NCBI GenBank assembly: GCA_030017995.1
Contig: JASEGS010000003.1
Location: 23,170 to 87,169, forward strand
Direction of reading: 5' to 3'
Source: Thermodesulfovibrionales bacterium
GTDB lineage: Bacteria; Nitrospirota; Thermodesulfovibrionia; Thermodesulfovibrionales; Dissulfurispiraceae
DNA length: 64,000 bases
Positions 34,879 through 43,724 of the stretch are shown piece after piece. How positions within the stretch are numbered: the first letter of the stretch is position 1; every line of letters begins with the position of its first letter. A program made the translations under genes and the position numbers. The notes below the pieces were generated by a model, which was not told where the DNA came from, ran no database searches, and worked only from the letters and a program-made list of their open reading frames with translations.

Positions 34879-35043
34879 TTAAATGTTTGTCAAGCTCTCA
34901 ACAGTCGCCTTAATCACTTCTTCCGGATCGGGTTTGCATACAGGGCAATATGGCTCCCCCTTGTCCAGGGGGCATACATGCCCTCATTCAGGACAGCATA
35001 CACACTTATCAAGCGGCTGTTCACAAACAGCACATATATCCAT
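34879..35043 (-). CDS. Mini-selenoprotein candidate: Cys-rich 54-residue protein with in-frame UGA
   Basis: The frame starts MDICAVCEQPLDKCVCCPE, meets UGA at 34984-34986, and continues GHVCPLDKGEPYCPVCKPDP and EEVIKATVESLTNI to TAA. With Sec at residue 20 it has eight Cys and one Sec, in CxxC, CxC, CPE-Sec-GHVC and CPVC arrangements. The CPE-Sec-G segment is what a zinc ribbon CPECG would be with Cys replaced by Sec. A hairpin ccccct-ggaca-aggggg begins 13 bases after the UGA, with a GG-leading loop, a good bacterial SECIS match. It fills the gap between dedA (11 bases upstream) and the psiE-like gene. The ribosome site is weak. I know of no described family. Confidence 0.75.
34956..34972 (-). 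promoter_or_regulatory. Candidate bacterial SECIS hairpin of the mini-selenoprotein
   Basis: Six-base-pair stem ccccct/aggggg with the loop ggaca; the loop starts 17 bases after the UGA. Distance and the G at the loop start agree with known bacterial SECIS rules. Confidence 0.65.
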
Positions 35044-35054
35044 AATAAATTACT

Positions 35055-35681
35055 TTATTTCCCGGGAATATTTGCAGTTTTTTTGGAATCTTTTCTGTGC
35101 CATATTATATACCCGCAGATGAGTAAGACGCATGCCAAAACGGCATAAAGGCTCCACTCCTTGCTTACAGCCAACACCTTTTCCTTGTTATTGCCTATAA
35201 AATATCCGACATACGCGAGCACCCATACCCATATGGCTGCGCCAAAAGAAGTATAGAAACAGAACTTTTTGATATCCATTCTGGCAACCCCTGCCGGGAA
35301 CGAGATGTAATGCCTGATACCGAGTATAAGCCTTCCAACAAAAGTGCTTATGCTGCCATGCGCCTGGAAAAAACGCTCTCCCTTTTCAAAATGACTTTTT
35401 GAGACCCCAAAGTATTTTCCGTATTTGATAATAAACGGCCTGCCAAGGTAAAGGGCAATAACATAATTAAAGAGGGCTCCGAGAAGGCTTCCTGCTGTCC
35501 CGGATGCTATCACACCGAACCAGCTCATCTGTTTCTGCGAGATGAGATATCCTGCAGGAGGAATTACGATCTCTGAAGGAAGCGGGATGAAAGTACTCTC
35601 AATGAACATTAAAAATACAATCCCGCCGTATCCCATGCTCCAAATAGTCTCAACAAGCCAATTAAAAAATGTATTCAACAT
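35055..35681 (-). CDS. DedA-family membrane protein
   Basis: 208 aa polytopic protein of the DedA/SNARE-associated family, now linked to lipid carrier recycling and membrane potential. Typical segments: MFIESTFIPLPSEIVIPPAGYL near residue 25, and FVGRLILGIRHYISFPAGVARM near 110, the conserved re-entrant motif with Arg and Pro. It is the first gene of a minus-strand run leading into the mini-selenoprotein gene. Confidence 0.92.
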   Translation of the reverse strand: MLNTFFNWLVETIWSMGYGGIVFLMFIESTFIPLPSEIVIPPAGYLISQKQMSWFGVIASGTAGSLLGALFNYVIALYLGRPFIIKYGKYFGVSKSHFEKGERFFQAHGSISTFVGRLILGIRHYISFPAGVARMDIKKFCFYTSFGAAIWVWVLAYVGYFIGNNKEKVLAVSKEWSLYAVLACVLLICGYIIWHRKDSKKTANIPGK

Positions 35682-35753
35682 TTTGTGTTTTTTCTGTTGT
35701 TAAAAAAGTTCCTCTTTACAATTTTTTTACAAATGCCATAATATTATAGCATA

Positions 35754-37517
35754 ATGATTGGTATGCCTCAAAAATTCAGGGACTTTAGATTAAACCTCAG
35801 CGCCAAATTTATTATTGCCTGCAGCCTAACCCTCATAGTTGCGCTCGGCCTTTCATTCTATTTCATTGCAAAGAGACAGGAACGTCTTATTATGATGCAG
35901 GTAGAAAACGAGGCACGTGCGATATTCAAACAGATTGTAATAACAAGGGAATGGATAGCAGACCACGGAGGCGTGTTTGTTCAAAGACTTCCATGGATGA
36001 AACCCAACCCTTATCTTTCAAAAATGGGGAAGGAATCGGAAGTAATTGATGTAAAAGGCAGGCGGTTTGTGCTTGAAACGCCTGCAATGGTAACAAAGGC
36101 GCTCTCAAAATATGCAAAGGACCGGGAGCTTTACTGGTTTCACATTACGAGTCTCAAACTGACAAACCCGGAGAACGCACCTGACGAGTTTGAAAAAAAA
36201 GCGCTTCTGCAATTTGAAAAAAATAATGTAAAAGAGCTTATTTCCATCGAGACAATTGATAAATCAAAATACCTCAGATATATTTCACCTCTCTATGTAG
36301 AAGATGCATGTCTGAAATGCCACGCATATCAGGGTTATCAGGCAGGAGATGTACGAGGGGCCATAAGCATTACAATTCCGCTCGATAAAACCTTTGCCAA
36401 GATTTCAACCAATACGCACACCATGTTAATAGCCGGCATCTTAACGGTGTTCGCCCTTATTGTTGCCATGTTTTTTACAGTAAACAAGCTCGTCCTCACG
36501 CCTATGAGAAGACTTAAGACATCAATCAAGGAATTTTCTGACGGCAACTACTCCCCGTCAAACAGACTAAAAACAGGAGATGAGTTTGAAAAGATATGCT
36601 GCGCATTTTCTGAAATGGCACATAAGCTGACCAATTATCACGATTACCTTAATGACAAAATTCATGAAGCAACAGAGAATTTAGAGACAACCAATACAAA
36701 ACTTCTGGAAGCAAACCGGCTGCTGAGAGACGCAAACCTCAAAAAGTCCGACTTTATAGCGAGGGCATCCCATGAATTGAGAACTCCTCTTACATCAATA
36801 AAAGGGGCAATGGATTATATATCAACAAAATTGTCATCGTCCCTCAACCAGAATCCTGATGATGCCTCCCTAAGTGACCTTTACGTTTTCTTTGGCCTGA
36901 TAAAGAAAAATTCTGAGAGGCTGATACGAATGGTCAATGATATGCTCGACATTGAAAGGATGGAGATGGGGGTATCTGAACTCCATTTTGCAAGCGTCAA
37001 CCTTTCATATATTATAGCTGAAATAATGACTTCCTGCAAAGTCAATGCGGATGAGAAAAGCATATCAATAAAAACACACATCCCAGATTGTCTGTATATA
37101 TGCGCAGATGAGGACAGAATAAGACAGGTTATTGTCAATCTGCTATCCAATGCCATAAAATTTAGTCCAGAAAAGACTGAGGTGCTTATATTTGCATACT
37201 GCGAAAGAAGCCATGTGGTAGTCGAAATATGGGATGAAGGCCATGGCATCAATGCTCATCAGCAGGAAAGAATATTTGAAAAGTTCTATAGAATCGGCAA
37301 TAAAGAAGGCGCAGGGCTGGGACTTGCCATATGTAAAAGCATTATAGACGCTCACAAAGGCATCGTAGGCGTTAAGAGTGACGGGCAAAACGGGAATTGT
37401 TTCTACTTCAAGCTGCCAAATATAAAATGCACAGATATGACCCCTGAGACTTACTTGGAGCAGGCGAGGCAACAACATAAATTACTTGAGATAGCAGAAA
37501 GGATAGGAACATGTTAG
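35754..37517 (+). CDS. Sensor histidine kinase with DUF3365 heme-c domain
   Basis: 587 aa. TM1 (residues 18-38) is followed by a periplasmic DUF3365/Tll0287-like domain with a single c-type heme motif, DACLKCHAYQGYQAGDVRGAIS (near residue 182). TM2 lies near 225-245, then HAMP, a coiled coil, HisKA (ARASHELRTPLTSIKGA, near 340) and HATPase (WDEGHGI; GAGLGLAICKSII). A c-heme ectodomain suggests redox, NO or nitrite sensing. The stop overlaps the regulator start by 7 bases. The pair is convergent with the napGHD genes, which are plausible targets. Confidence 0.92.
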   Translation: MIGMPQKFRDFRLNLSAKFIIACSLTLIVALGLSFYFIAKRQERLIMMQVENEARAIFKQIVITREWIADHGGVFVQRLPWMKPNPYLSKMGKESEVIDVKGRRFVLETPAMVTKALSKYAKDRELYWFHITSLKLTNPENAPDEFEKKALLQFEKNNVKELISIETIDKSKYLRYISPLYVEDACLKCHAYQGYQAGDVRGAISITIPLDKTFAKISTNTHTMLIAGILTVFALIVAMFFTVNKLVLTPMRRLKTSIKEFSDGNYSPSNRLKTGDEFEKICCAFSEMAHKLTNYHDYLNDKIHEATENLETTNTKLLEANRLLRDANLKKSDFIARASHELRTPLTSIKGAMDYISTKLSSSLNQNPDDASLSDLYVFFGLIKKNSERLIRMVNDMLDIERMEMGVSELHFASVNLSYIIAEIMTSCKVNADEKSISIKTHIPDCLYICADEDRIRQVIVNLLSNAIKFSPEKTEVLIFAYCERSHVVVEIWDEGHGINAHQQERIFEKFYRIGNKEGAGLGLAICKSIIDAHKGIVGVKSDGQNGNCFYFKLPNIKCTDMTPETYLEQARQQHKLLEIAERIGTC

Positions 37518-38206
37518 CTGAAAACAAGATTGATACAATCCTTGCAATAGACGATGACCCTGATATCCTCAAGGTGCTGAAGGCTAACCTCGAACTGCAT
37601 AAATTCCATGTAATTACAGCAAACTCATGGACAGAGGGACAGAACTTGCTCTCCAGACAAACACCGGATATAATCCTTCTTGATCTTATGTTGCCAGACG
37701 GCGACGGCGTCGAAATATGCCGTAAAATAAGGAAACGATACCCTGCTTTACCAATAATAATGCTTACCGCAAAAGACAAAATCTCTGACAAGGTCATCGG
37801 CCTCGAAAGCGGCGCAGACGATTATGTAGTTAAGCCCTTTGAGACACTCGAACTTATAGCGAGAATCAAGGCCTGCCTGCGCAGGGCAAAGCCTATCACC
37901 CAGGAGCGTGTAAGCATTGGGAATATAAGCATTGATTACAAGAAAAGAGTGGTTACAGTAAAAGGCAAAGAGATAATTCTAACGCCGAAGGAATATGATA
38001 TCCTCTGTCTTTTGGTTTCCAACAAGGGGTCTGTCTTAAGCAGGGAAGAAATAAGGAATCATCTCTGGAAAGAAACCAAAATATATGCATGGAGCAGAGT
38101 CATCGATGTACACATACAACATTTGAGGCAAAAGATAGAGAAAAACCCTTCAGAGCCGGAATATATCATTACAGTCTCCGGAGTTGGTTATAAATTTAAG
38201 GAATAG
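37511..38206 (+). CDS. OmpR-family response regulator
   Basis: 231 aa. The receiver has DDDPD, the phosphoacceptor Asp in IILLDLMLPDGDG (near residue 58) and KPFETLEL. A winged-helix domain follows (LTPKEYDILCLL, DVHIQHLRQKIEKNP, TVSGVGYKF). It is coupled to the heme-c kinase upstream. Confidence 0.92.
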   Translation: MLAENKIDTILAIDDDPDILKVLKANLELHKFHVITANSWTEGQNLLSRQTPDIILLDLMLPDGDGVEICRKIRKRYPALPIIMLTAKDKISDKVIGLESGADDYVVKPFETLELIARIKACLRRAKPITQERVSIGNISIDYKKRVVTVKGKEIILTPKEYDILCLLVSNKGSVLSREEIRNHLWKETKIYAWSRVIDVHIQHLRQKIEKNPSEPEYIITVSGVGYKFKE

Positions 38207-38266
38207 CCGCGGGTTAAACAGAGACTGAATCGCGGGAAAAAACAGGATAAACAGCTACAACGCCTT

Positions 38267-38446
38267 TCATGCCTGAATCTCTTCTATCTTCTGGTTAAGC
38301 AGATGTATATCATCTGTATCCATGGATAATATAATCTCATTATCTCTTCTGCCTTCAATCCTTATATATTGCATGTCAGAAAAGGCATTTAATACCTTAT
38401 CGCAGGAAGCCACGTCTGTTTTAACAATAAACCAAACAGCATCCAT
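38267..38446 (-). CDS. NapD-like small protein
   Basis: 59 aa from ATG 38446 (MDAVWFIVKTDVASCDKVLN); an upstream in-frame start at 38485 is possible, but the conserved fold begins here. The short ferredoxin-like alpha/beta pattern resembles NapD and related chaperones that bind the Tat signal of molybdoenzymes. It is the last gene of the napGHD run. A duplicate of NapD is the likely explanation; confidence is limited by size. Confidence 0.55.
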   Translation of the reverse strand: MDAVWFIVKTDVASCDKVLNAFSDMQYIRIEGRRDNEIILSMDTDDIHLLNQKIEEIQA

Positions 38447-38548
38447 TATAAAATCTTTCCTTGTTAAAAATTGACTTTGGAGCAACTATGCGCAGCCGAT
38501 AATGATTAAGTCTAAAACAACGGCAGGTAAAATTATTGTTAAATAGTG

Positions 38549-38809
38549 TTAAGACTCAGTAAATTTTGCGGCATTGCCATCCACATCCTCGAGGCTAAAG
38601 TATGCCAGATAAACATTTCTAACACCAGCCACATCCCTTAAAGAGTCAAGTTTTTTCTTTACCTCAACAGCAGTTTCCCTCTCTATCACAAAAACTACCT
38701 TCTCTTCATTTACATCATTAACTTCGATATCCATCGCCTTAAGGTTATTGACAACCATTTCCACATCGCTTAATTCATTTGCCTCTACATAACCGCTTGC
38801 TACAACCAT
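38549..38809 (-). CDS. napD: NapD-like chaperone
   Basis: 86 aa with the NapD pattern: VVASGYVEANELSDVEMVVN, a central strand KVVFVIERETAVEV, and the late motif GVRNVYLAYFSLED with an acidic end. NapD binds the twin-arginine signal of NapA before export. The gene directly follows napH. The Tat-bearing NapA candidate is encoded 9 kb away at 47935-51270. Confidence 0.82.
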   Translation of the reverse strand: MVVASGYVEANELSDVEMVVNNLKAMDIEVNDVNEEKVVFVIERETAVEVKKKLDSLRDVAGVRNVYLAYFSLEDVDGNAAKFTES

Positions 38810-38810
38810 A

Positions 38811-39689
38811 CTACCTCCCTAACTTTATTTTTACAAGTTTCCCCTTTGTCTCACAACCCTCAGCGCACCTGCCGCAGTAAATGCAGTTTGTGTCTCTTAA
38901 AGAAGACCGGTCTATATGACGCGCTATTTTCACATTCATATAACAGACCTGGTCGCAGAGATTACACTCCCCGCAAGCGCCTTCCCTGAACTTCAGCCTT
39001 ATAAGGCTTATTTTATTAAAAAGTCCGTAAGTTTTACCAACAGGGCATAAGACCCTGCACCATGTCCTCGGGAATATATATTCAACTACAAGAAGCAATA
39101 CTATAATACCGCCTGAATACGCAAGAACCGAAGGTTCAAAAGGAAGATCAAGCGCAAAAAAAACGCCGCCTGTAATAAATCTGAAAAAGTTTGTAAGATG
39201 TGAAAAGTAATTTGTAAAAAACGGCACGCCAATAAGACCTGATGTTATTAACAAAGCAGCAGCAATCACGTAGCCGATCTTCGGGGATGCCTTGACCTTT
39301 ACCTTTGACCAGTTTTTGAATCCGTCCACAATCTCAAAAAGGAAATCCATGGGGCATACCCAACCGCAAAAGGCCCTGCCAAACACGAGATAGATTCCTA
39401 TTATCGGAAGAACTGCTAAAAAGGCTGTAAGAGTAAAATCTTTCGATGCTATGAGACTCTCAAAATAGGCGAATATATCTATCAGCTTTACAAACCATAC
39501 TGCAAGCGAGCCGGAAAGGCCGCCAACAAGAACCTTAATCTTCAAGAATTGCAAGAGGAATAAGATGATTATTCCCAATAATACAAATCTTCTCAGTTTT
39601 GAGAGAGGCATCTTTTTCTTTTTTTCTCCTGACTCCTGACTTCTGCTCTTCTGCTCTTCTGCTCTGTCTTTATCTGTATTCACGCTCAA
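38811..39689 (-). CDS. napH: NapH-type quinol-oxidising ferredoxin membrane protein
   Basis: 292 aa. Four membrane helices, the CGWVCPMDF and CRVLCPVGK motifs, and two C-terminal [4Fe-4S] motifs (CGECNLCDQVC and CIYCGRCAEGC) define NapH. With NapG it passes menaquinol electrons toward the periplasmic nitrate reductase. The 26 residues before MPLSKLRRFVLLG are mostly encoded by an octamer/heptamer array and look non-conserved. The start (TTG 39689 or GTG 39683) overlaps the napG end; ATG 39611 is the first conserved Met. Confidence 0.9.
   Translation of the reverse strand: MSVNTDKDRAEEQKSRSQESGEKKKKMPLSKLRRFVLLGIIILFLLQFLKIKVLVGGLSGSLAVWFVKLIDIFAYFESLIASKDFTLTAFLAVLPIIGIYLVFGRAFCGWVCPMDFLFEIVDGFKNWSKVKVKASPKIGYVIAAALLITSGLIGVPFFTNYFSHLTNFFRFITGGVFFALDLPFEPSVLAYSGGIIVLLLVVEYIFPRTWCRVLCPVGKTYGLFNKISLIRLKFREGACGECNLCDQVCYMNVKIARHIDRSSLRDTNCIYCGRCAEGCETKGKLVKIKLGR
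39626..39667. repeat. Octamer/heptamer array at the napH start
   Basis: On the coding strand, three agcagaag units followed by two tcaggag units, encoding AEEQKSRSQESG. The same unit types occur at the resB start and in argS. Confidence 0.88.
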
Positions 39690-40440
39690 TAAGCCTCCCT
39701 CTCATCATGATCTGCGGCAGATTCTGTCCATAAACAATGTTGTATCGTTCTTCATTGCTCATTGCGAGGAGCTTTTTGAATTCAGCCGTATAAGACGGCT
39801 TTATATTCCCGTACTGCTTTTCCGTAACGACCTTTATAGCAGAACCTCCTAAAGGACAATACTTTACACAGAGGCCGCAGCCAACGCAATTCTCATTTAT
39901 ATACGGCTGATTGCCCCATTCGCCATTGTAAAAATCAAATATCTTTGCTCCCATAGGACACGCCTTGCTGCATGAGAGGCAGACATCTCCGTTCCAGCCG
40001 AAACAGAGGCCGAAATCAATAAGCGCCATTCCCATCGTAACCTTCTCCATTTCGAGTTTTTTCAATGCTCCTGTAGGACAATGTTTTGGACACTCCATAC
40101 AGAGGGCACAGGGGAAGTCCCTCATATCCTTCACATAAGGAGTGCCGAAATTTCTTATATCTTTAATTCCAACAGTTGCAATCGCATCATATTTCATCGT
40201 ATGGCAAACATTTACGCAAACGCCGCAGCTTATGCACTTAGACCTGAACTCTTTTTCTGGAAGCGCGCCCGGAGGTCTTATAATGCCTCCCACATCAATA
40301 TTTGGAAGAGGTCCTTCATACTCTTCTTTTGCTGCATAAGCTGTTCTGCCGATAATATGGAAAGGGCTTCCAACAAGAGCAGCGCCGCCAACTGCGAGAG
40401 ATGCCTTGATAAAGTCCCTTCGTGTAAAGCCCTTGTTCAT
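39670..40440 (-). CDS. napG: NapG-type periplasmic ferredoxin
   Basis: 256 aa. The twin-arginine signal TRRDFIKASLAVGGAALVG shows export in folded form. Four [4Fe-4S] sites are visible: CISCGVCVNVCH, CALCMECPKHCP, CLSCSKACPMGA and CVGCGLCVKYCP. NapG takes electrons from NapH for periplasmic nitrate reduction. A dyad TTTGCATATGCACAA lies 80-90 bases upstream. Confidence 0.92.
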   Translation of the reverse strand: MNKGFTRRDFIKASLAVGGAALVGSPFHIIGRTAYAAKEEYEGPLPNIDVGGIIRPPGALPEKEFRSKCISCGVCVNVCHTMKYDAIATVGIKDIRNFGTPYVKDMRDFPCALCMECPKHCPTGALKKLEMEKVTMGMALIDFGLCFGWNGDVCLSCSKACPMGAKIFDFYNGEWGNQPYINENCVGCGLCVKYCPLGGSAIKVVTEKQYGNIKPSYTAEFKKLLAMSNEERYNIVYGQNLPQIMMRGRLIEREYR

Positions 40441-40513
40441 TTTCGATACTCCGATTTAGTGGTCTTTTTAAGGTTATCCAAAGTTTTAATTATAATGTAT
40501 ATTATCATATTAG

Positions 40514-40528
40514 TTTGCATATGCACAA
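40514..40528. promoter_or_regulatory. Operator-like dyad upstream of napG
   Basis: tttgcatatgcacaa shares the 9-mer TGTGCATAT (minus strand) with the palindrome in front of the arsR-like gene at 44102-44121. Regulator unknown. Confidence 0.35.
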
Positions 40529-40557
40529 TAAAAACTACCGTTAATTTTCTGTTAATT

Positions 40558-40866
40558 TTAGCTATCATCTCTTATATTTTCCGCAGGCTCTATAAAGATC
40601 GCCTTCGCATCCGTTATCGCAAAAACAACCTTCTTTCTTGCACTTGAAAGCAGTCTCTGCACTGTCCCCCTCGAGATATTCATTTTTTTGCCTGCATCTT
40701 CCTGTGTCAGTCCTTGAAGGTCGCAAAGCCTCATGGCCTCGAGTTCGTCCTGAAAAATGACTACACGGTCCAAGTCAGTAGTTGGCACACCTGCAGGCTT
40801 GAATATCCGCTCCCTCATATTACTAAAAGGGCACTCGCATTTCCTCGGTTTTTTATGTCTCGGCAT
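40558..40866 (-). CDS. DUF134 DNA-binding protein
   Basis: 102 aa. The N-terminal Cys-containing basic segment (RPRKCECPF-like), ELEAMRLCDLQGLTQEDAGKKMNISRGTVQRLLSSARKKV with a sigma-like HTH near residues 50-80, and an acidic tail match the DUF134 family of small regulators in anaerobes. It follows chrA by 21 bases on the same strand. Confidence 0.88.
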   Translation of the reverse strand: MPRHKKPRKCECPFSNMRERIFKPAGVPTTDLDRVVIFQDELEAMRLCDLQGLTQEDAGKKMNISRGTVQRLLSSARKKVVFAITDAKAIFIEPAENIRDDS

Positions 40867-40887
40867 GTTCTATTATACCCTGTTTTT

Positions 40888-42042
40888 TTACAGCATAGAT
40901 ATGGAAATGACAGCACCTATTAATACGACATATAGTATATCCACCTTCTTAAGCAACGATATTAACGCTGCAACCCCGAGCAAAACCCTCACAGAGTCCC
41001 ATTGAATGGCAGAGGCAAAATTTACCGTTACAAAGAAGAGGAGGCCTACGAAGGATGTCAGTATCCCTTTTGTTACGTTCAAAAAATATGGGGATGTCCT
41101 TAATCTGTCAAAGAATGGCGTAACGACAATCAATATTAAAAAAGATGGCGTAAATATAGCAGCGGTGGCTGCGAGAGCACCTGTCAGTCCATATAACAAA
41201 TAGCCCACAAAAGTTGCAGTAATGACAATTGGACCAGGGGTCACTTGTCCAAGCGCTATCCCATCCAAAAAGGTTTTATTATCCATCCATCCCCTGACAT
41301 TGACTATCTCATGGAACATCAAAGGAAGAGATGCAAAACCCCCGCCGAAGGCAAAGAGGTCTATCTTGAGCATTAAGGCAGCAAGCTTAAAGAGCTTTAC
41401 ATCCGCGAAATAGAGCCCTGTAAGTCCTGCGAGAGAAATTAAGATGAGCAGGAAGGCTTGTTTAAGCAAGATGGCATCAGGTTTCCATGGAGAAATAGAA
41501 GACGGAATAAAACCAGAACTTCTAAAAAAGACAATCCCGGCAAATGCTGCGCCGATGATAACAACAAATGGGCTCATGCCCAGCCAAAAAAGAAAAGCGG
41601 ATGCAACAGCGAGAAGAATATCCCTGTAATCTTTTATTGTGCTTTCACCAAAGGAATAGGTTGCGTTTGCAATTATGGCCACAACAATAACCTTGAGTCC
41701 ATTAAACAGGGAAACAACTTTCGGAATATCATGGGATACTGCATATGCTGCCGAAAGGACGAGTATTAGAACAAATGCGGGCAATCCAAACCCGATGTAT
41801 GATGCCAATGCGCCTGTTATCCCTTTTGCCTTCAGGCCTACATATGCAGCCATCTGCATTGCGGTTGCGCCGGGAATGGACTGGCAGAGAGCAACGCCAT
41901 TTTTGAATGTATCTTCATCAAGCCATTTGTTACGATTCACTGACAACCCTTTAATATAGGCAACCATTGCAGGACCGCCAAAGGCTGTTAAGCCAAGTTT
42001 CAGAAATGATATAAAAAGCTGAAAGATGTTTGGATTATGCAT
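40888..42042 (-). CDS. chrA: Chromate transporter family protein ChrA
   Basis: 384 aa, a full two-domain CHR protein. Each half has the family motif FGGP (LKLGLTAFGGPAMVAYI near residue 13) or FGGG (DLFAFGGGFASLPLM near 220), each followed by an ALCQSIPGATAMQMAAYVG- or ALGQVTPGPIVITATFVG-type segment. About ten membrane helices. It exports chromate in characterised members. It is part of the arsR-led operon, 9 bases after the methyltransferase. Confidence 0.92.
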   Translation of the reverse strand: MHNPNIFQLFISFLKLGLTAFGGPAMVAYIKGLSVNRNKWLDEDTFKNGVALCQSIPGATAMQMAAYVGLKAKGITGALASYIGFGLPAFVLILVLSAAYAVSHDIPKVVSLFNGLKVIVVAIIANATYSFGESTIKDYRDILLAVASAFLFWLGMSPFVVIIGAAFAGIVFFRSSGFIPSSISPWKPDAILLKQAFLLILISLAGLTGLYFADVKLFKLAALMLKIDLFAFGGGFASLPLMFHEIVNVRGWMDNKTFLDGIALGQVTPGPIVITATFVGYLLYGLTGALAATAAIFTPSFLILIVVTPFFDRLRTSPYFLNVTKGILTSFVGLLFFVTVNFASAIQWDSVRVLLGVAALISLLKKVDILYVVLIGAVISISML

Positions 42043-42051
42043 GGATTTCTG

Positions 42052-42693
42052 TCATTCAGGCCTTGCCTCTATGCAGAGAAATCCGGCATCTTTAGTATAT
42101 CCTTCAATTGGCTCCTCGATCCTGCATGGTTCATCAGGCCTTTGCAGCAGGGTGCTCCTGATCCTTGAAATTTTAAGCCCTATTGTTTGCAGAAGCGATT
42201 CAATATCTGACAATGTGTAAAACCTTGCGCTCTGGTAAAATGGATGCCCCGCCTTCTTCTTTTCCTCATAAAATATACCCCGCGGCGAATCCTTTGGGAC
42301 AAGCCCTATTATGATACTTCCATTCTTTCTCAAAACCCTTCTGGCCTCTTCTAAGACCTCTAAGGGATTTTCGACAAAGCACAATGTCACGATAATAAGA
42401 ATGCAGCCGAATGTTTCATCCTCAAATGGAAGATCCTCTCCATAACCATGCACAGTCTTCACCCCTCTTTTTTCCGCCATTTTGAGCGCATTCAAGGACG
42501 GATCGATTCCTATAACATCAGGGAAATGCATGGCAAATCTTCCTGTGCCGACGCCAATCTCAAGGATGGGTTTAGGAGCATCTTCGACCATGGATTTTAA
42601 ACATCTCAATTCACTTTCATAGAGAGGCCTTCCATCCTCTGAGTCATACCATGCATCGTATTTCTCTGTGAGGGTATCGAATATATTTGTCAT
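42052..42693 (-). CDS. Class I SAM-dependent methyltransferase
   Basis: 213 aa. Motif I ILEIGVGTGRFA (near residue 43), the acidic end of strand 2 in IGIDPSLNALKMA, and LPFEDETFGCILIIVTLCFVENP identify a small-molecule methyltransferase. The substrate is not evident; the Cys triad of arsenite methyltransferase ArsM is absent. It is encoded 3 bases after the bile-acid-symporter-family gene. Confidence 0.85.
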   Translation of the reverse strand: MTNIFDTLTEKYDAWYDSEDGRPLYESELRCLKSMVEDAPKPILEIGVGTGRFAMHFPDVIGIDPSLNALKMAEKRGVKTVHGYGEDLPFEDETFGCILIIVTLCFVENPLEVLEEARRVLRKNGSIIIGLVPKDSPRGIFYEEKKKAGHPFYQSARFYTLSDIESLLQTIGLKISRIRSTLLQRPDEPCRIEEPIEGYTKDAGFLCIEARPE

Positions 42694-42696
42694 CTA

Positions 42697-43680
42697 TTAT
42701 TGAACAGCCTCGATATCTGGCTGCATCCCAAATACCCTGTCTGTAAGTTTCACATACCACGCTGCGGACTGAACCTGTATGATATAGGCAATAGCTATTA
42801 CAAGCGCTGCGTCAGAGCCTGCCGTACCAAAGGCGTTTATTGCCACTGCAAGGGCAATAGAGAGATTCCTCATAACGGTGCCGTAAACAAGGGCGATGGC
42901 ATCACCCCTTGGGAAGAGGGACTTACCAACAGCGGTGTTCAAGGCAAAATTGATTCCGTAAAGAAGTAATAGGGGGATGAGTATATAGCCAAGGACACCA
43001 TGAGATTGCGCTATTGTCTTTGCCTTCAATGCAAGGGCGATAAATACTATACCGAGCACTCCGATTGTGGAGATGGACGGGAACCGTGGCGCCCATACAT
43101 CCTTAAAATCCTTCTGCCCGTATCTCTTTATCAGAGCCTCCCTTGTCAGATAGCCAAAAAACATGGGCAGAAATACAATTATCGCTATCTGTTTAAACAC
43201 CTGTATGATATTGACCTCAACCTTTGCCCCCATCAGCCCCTGGACATAAAATGGTGCAACCAGGGAACCGAGGCTCAATCCGATAACTGTCATATTGATT
43301 GCAGCGCCGATATTTCCCTTTGCAAAACCTGTCCATGAAATGGTCATACCACTGGTAGGCAAAAGGGATGCGAGTAGAAGCCCCAGAGCCATATAGGGTT
43401 TGTCGGGGAAGAATAAAAGCCCAAGTCCATAGGCAATAAATGGGATAATTGCAAAGTTTACGAACTGGGTTGCTGCTTGAAGTCTGAGATTTATGCCCTC
43501 TTTCAGATGCTTTATGTTCAGAGTTATCATCATGGGATAGACCATGAGGAAGGTAAAAGGGATTATCAGGTTTCTCAAGAATGCGACATCAAAATTCAGT
43601 CCGAACAGAAATCCCGCAATCATCATCGCAGGTATCGCGACAACCAGATTTTTAGTTATTTCTGAGAGAATCCTCCACAT
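42697..43680 (-). CDS. Bile acid:sodium symporter / Acr3-superfamily permease
   Basis: 327 aa with about ten membrane helices. The TSGMTISWTGFAKGN segment occupies the place where Acr3 arsenite pumps carry an essential Cys (PCTAMVxxW-like); that Cys is absent here. It sits directly behind an ArsR-type regulator, so ion resistance is likely, but arsenite specificity is doubtful. Confidence 0.8.
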   Translation of the reverse strand: MWRILSEITKNLVVAIPAMMIAGFLFGLNFDVAFLRNLIIPFTFLMVYPMMITLNIKHLKEGINLRLQAATQFVNFAIIPFIAYGLGLLFFPDKPYMALGLLLASLLPTSGMTISWTGFAKGNIGAAINMTVIGLSLGSLVAPFYVQGLMGAKVEVNIIQVFKQIAIIVFLPMFFGYLTREALIKRYGQKDFKDVWAPRFPSISTIGVLGIVFIALALKAKTIAQSHGVLGYILIPLLLLYGINFALNTAVGKSLFPRGDAIALVYGTVMRNLSIALAVAINAFGTAGSDAALVIAIAYIIQVQSAAWYVKLTDRVFGMQPDIEAVQ

Positions 43681-43724
43681 TCCCCATCCTCCTAATAAAG
43701 ATTTTTATTTCCTTTGCCTTCATC

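Noticed and set aside
34883..35122. 79-codon plus-strand frame opposite the dedA end and mini-selenoprotein
   Set aside because: Low-complexity His/Ser/Gly composition, no ribosome site and wrong strand for the operon. The minus-strand Cys-rich frame explains the DNA better.
38207..38266. Possible terminator between the response regulator and the NapD-like gene
   Set aside because: Only a weak ccgcg/cgcgg pairing with a long loop and no T tract on either strand.
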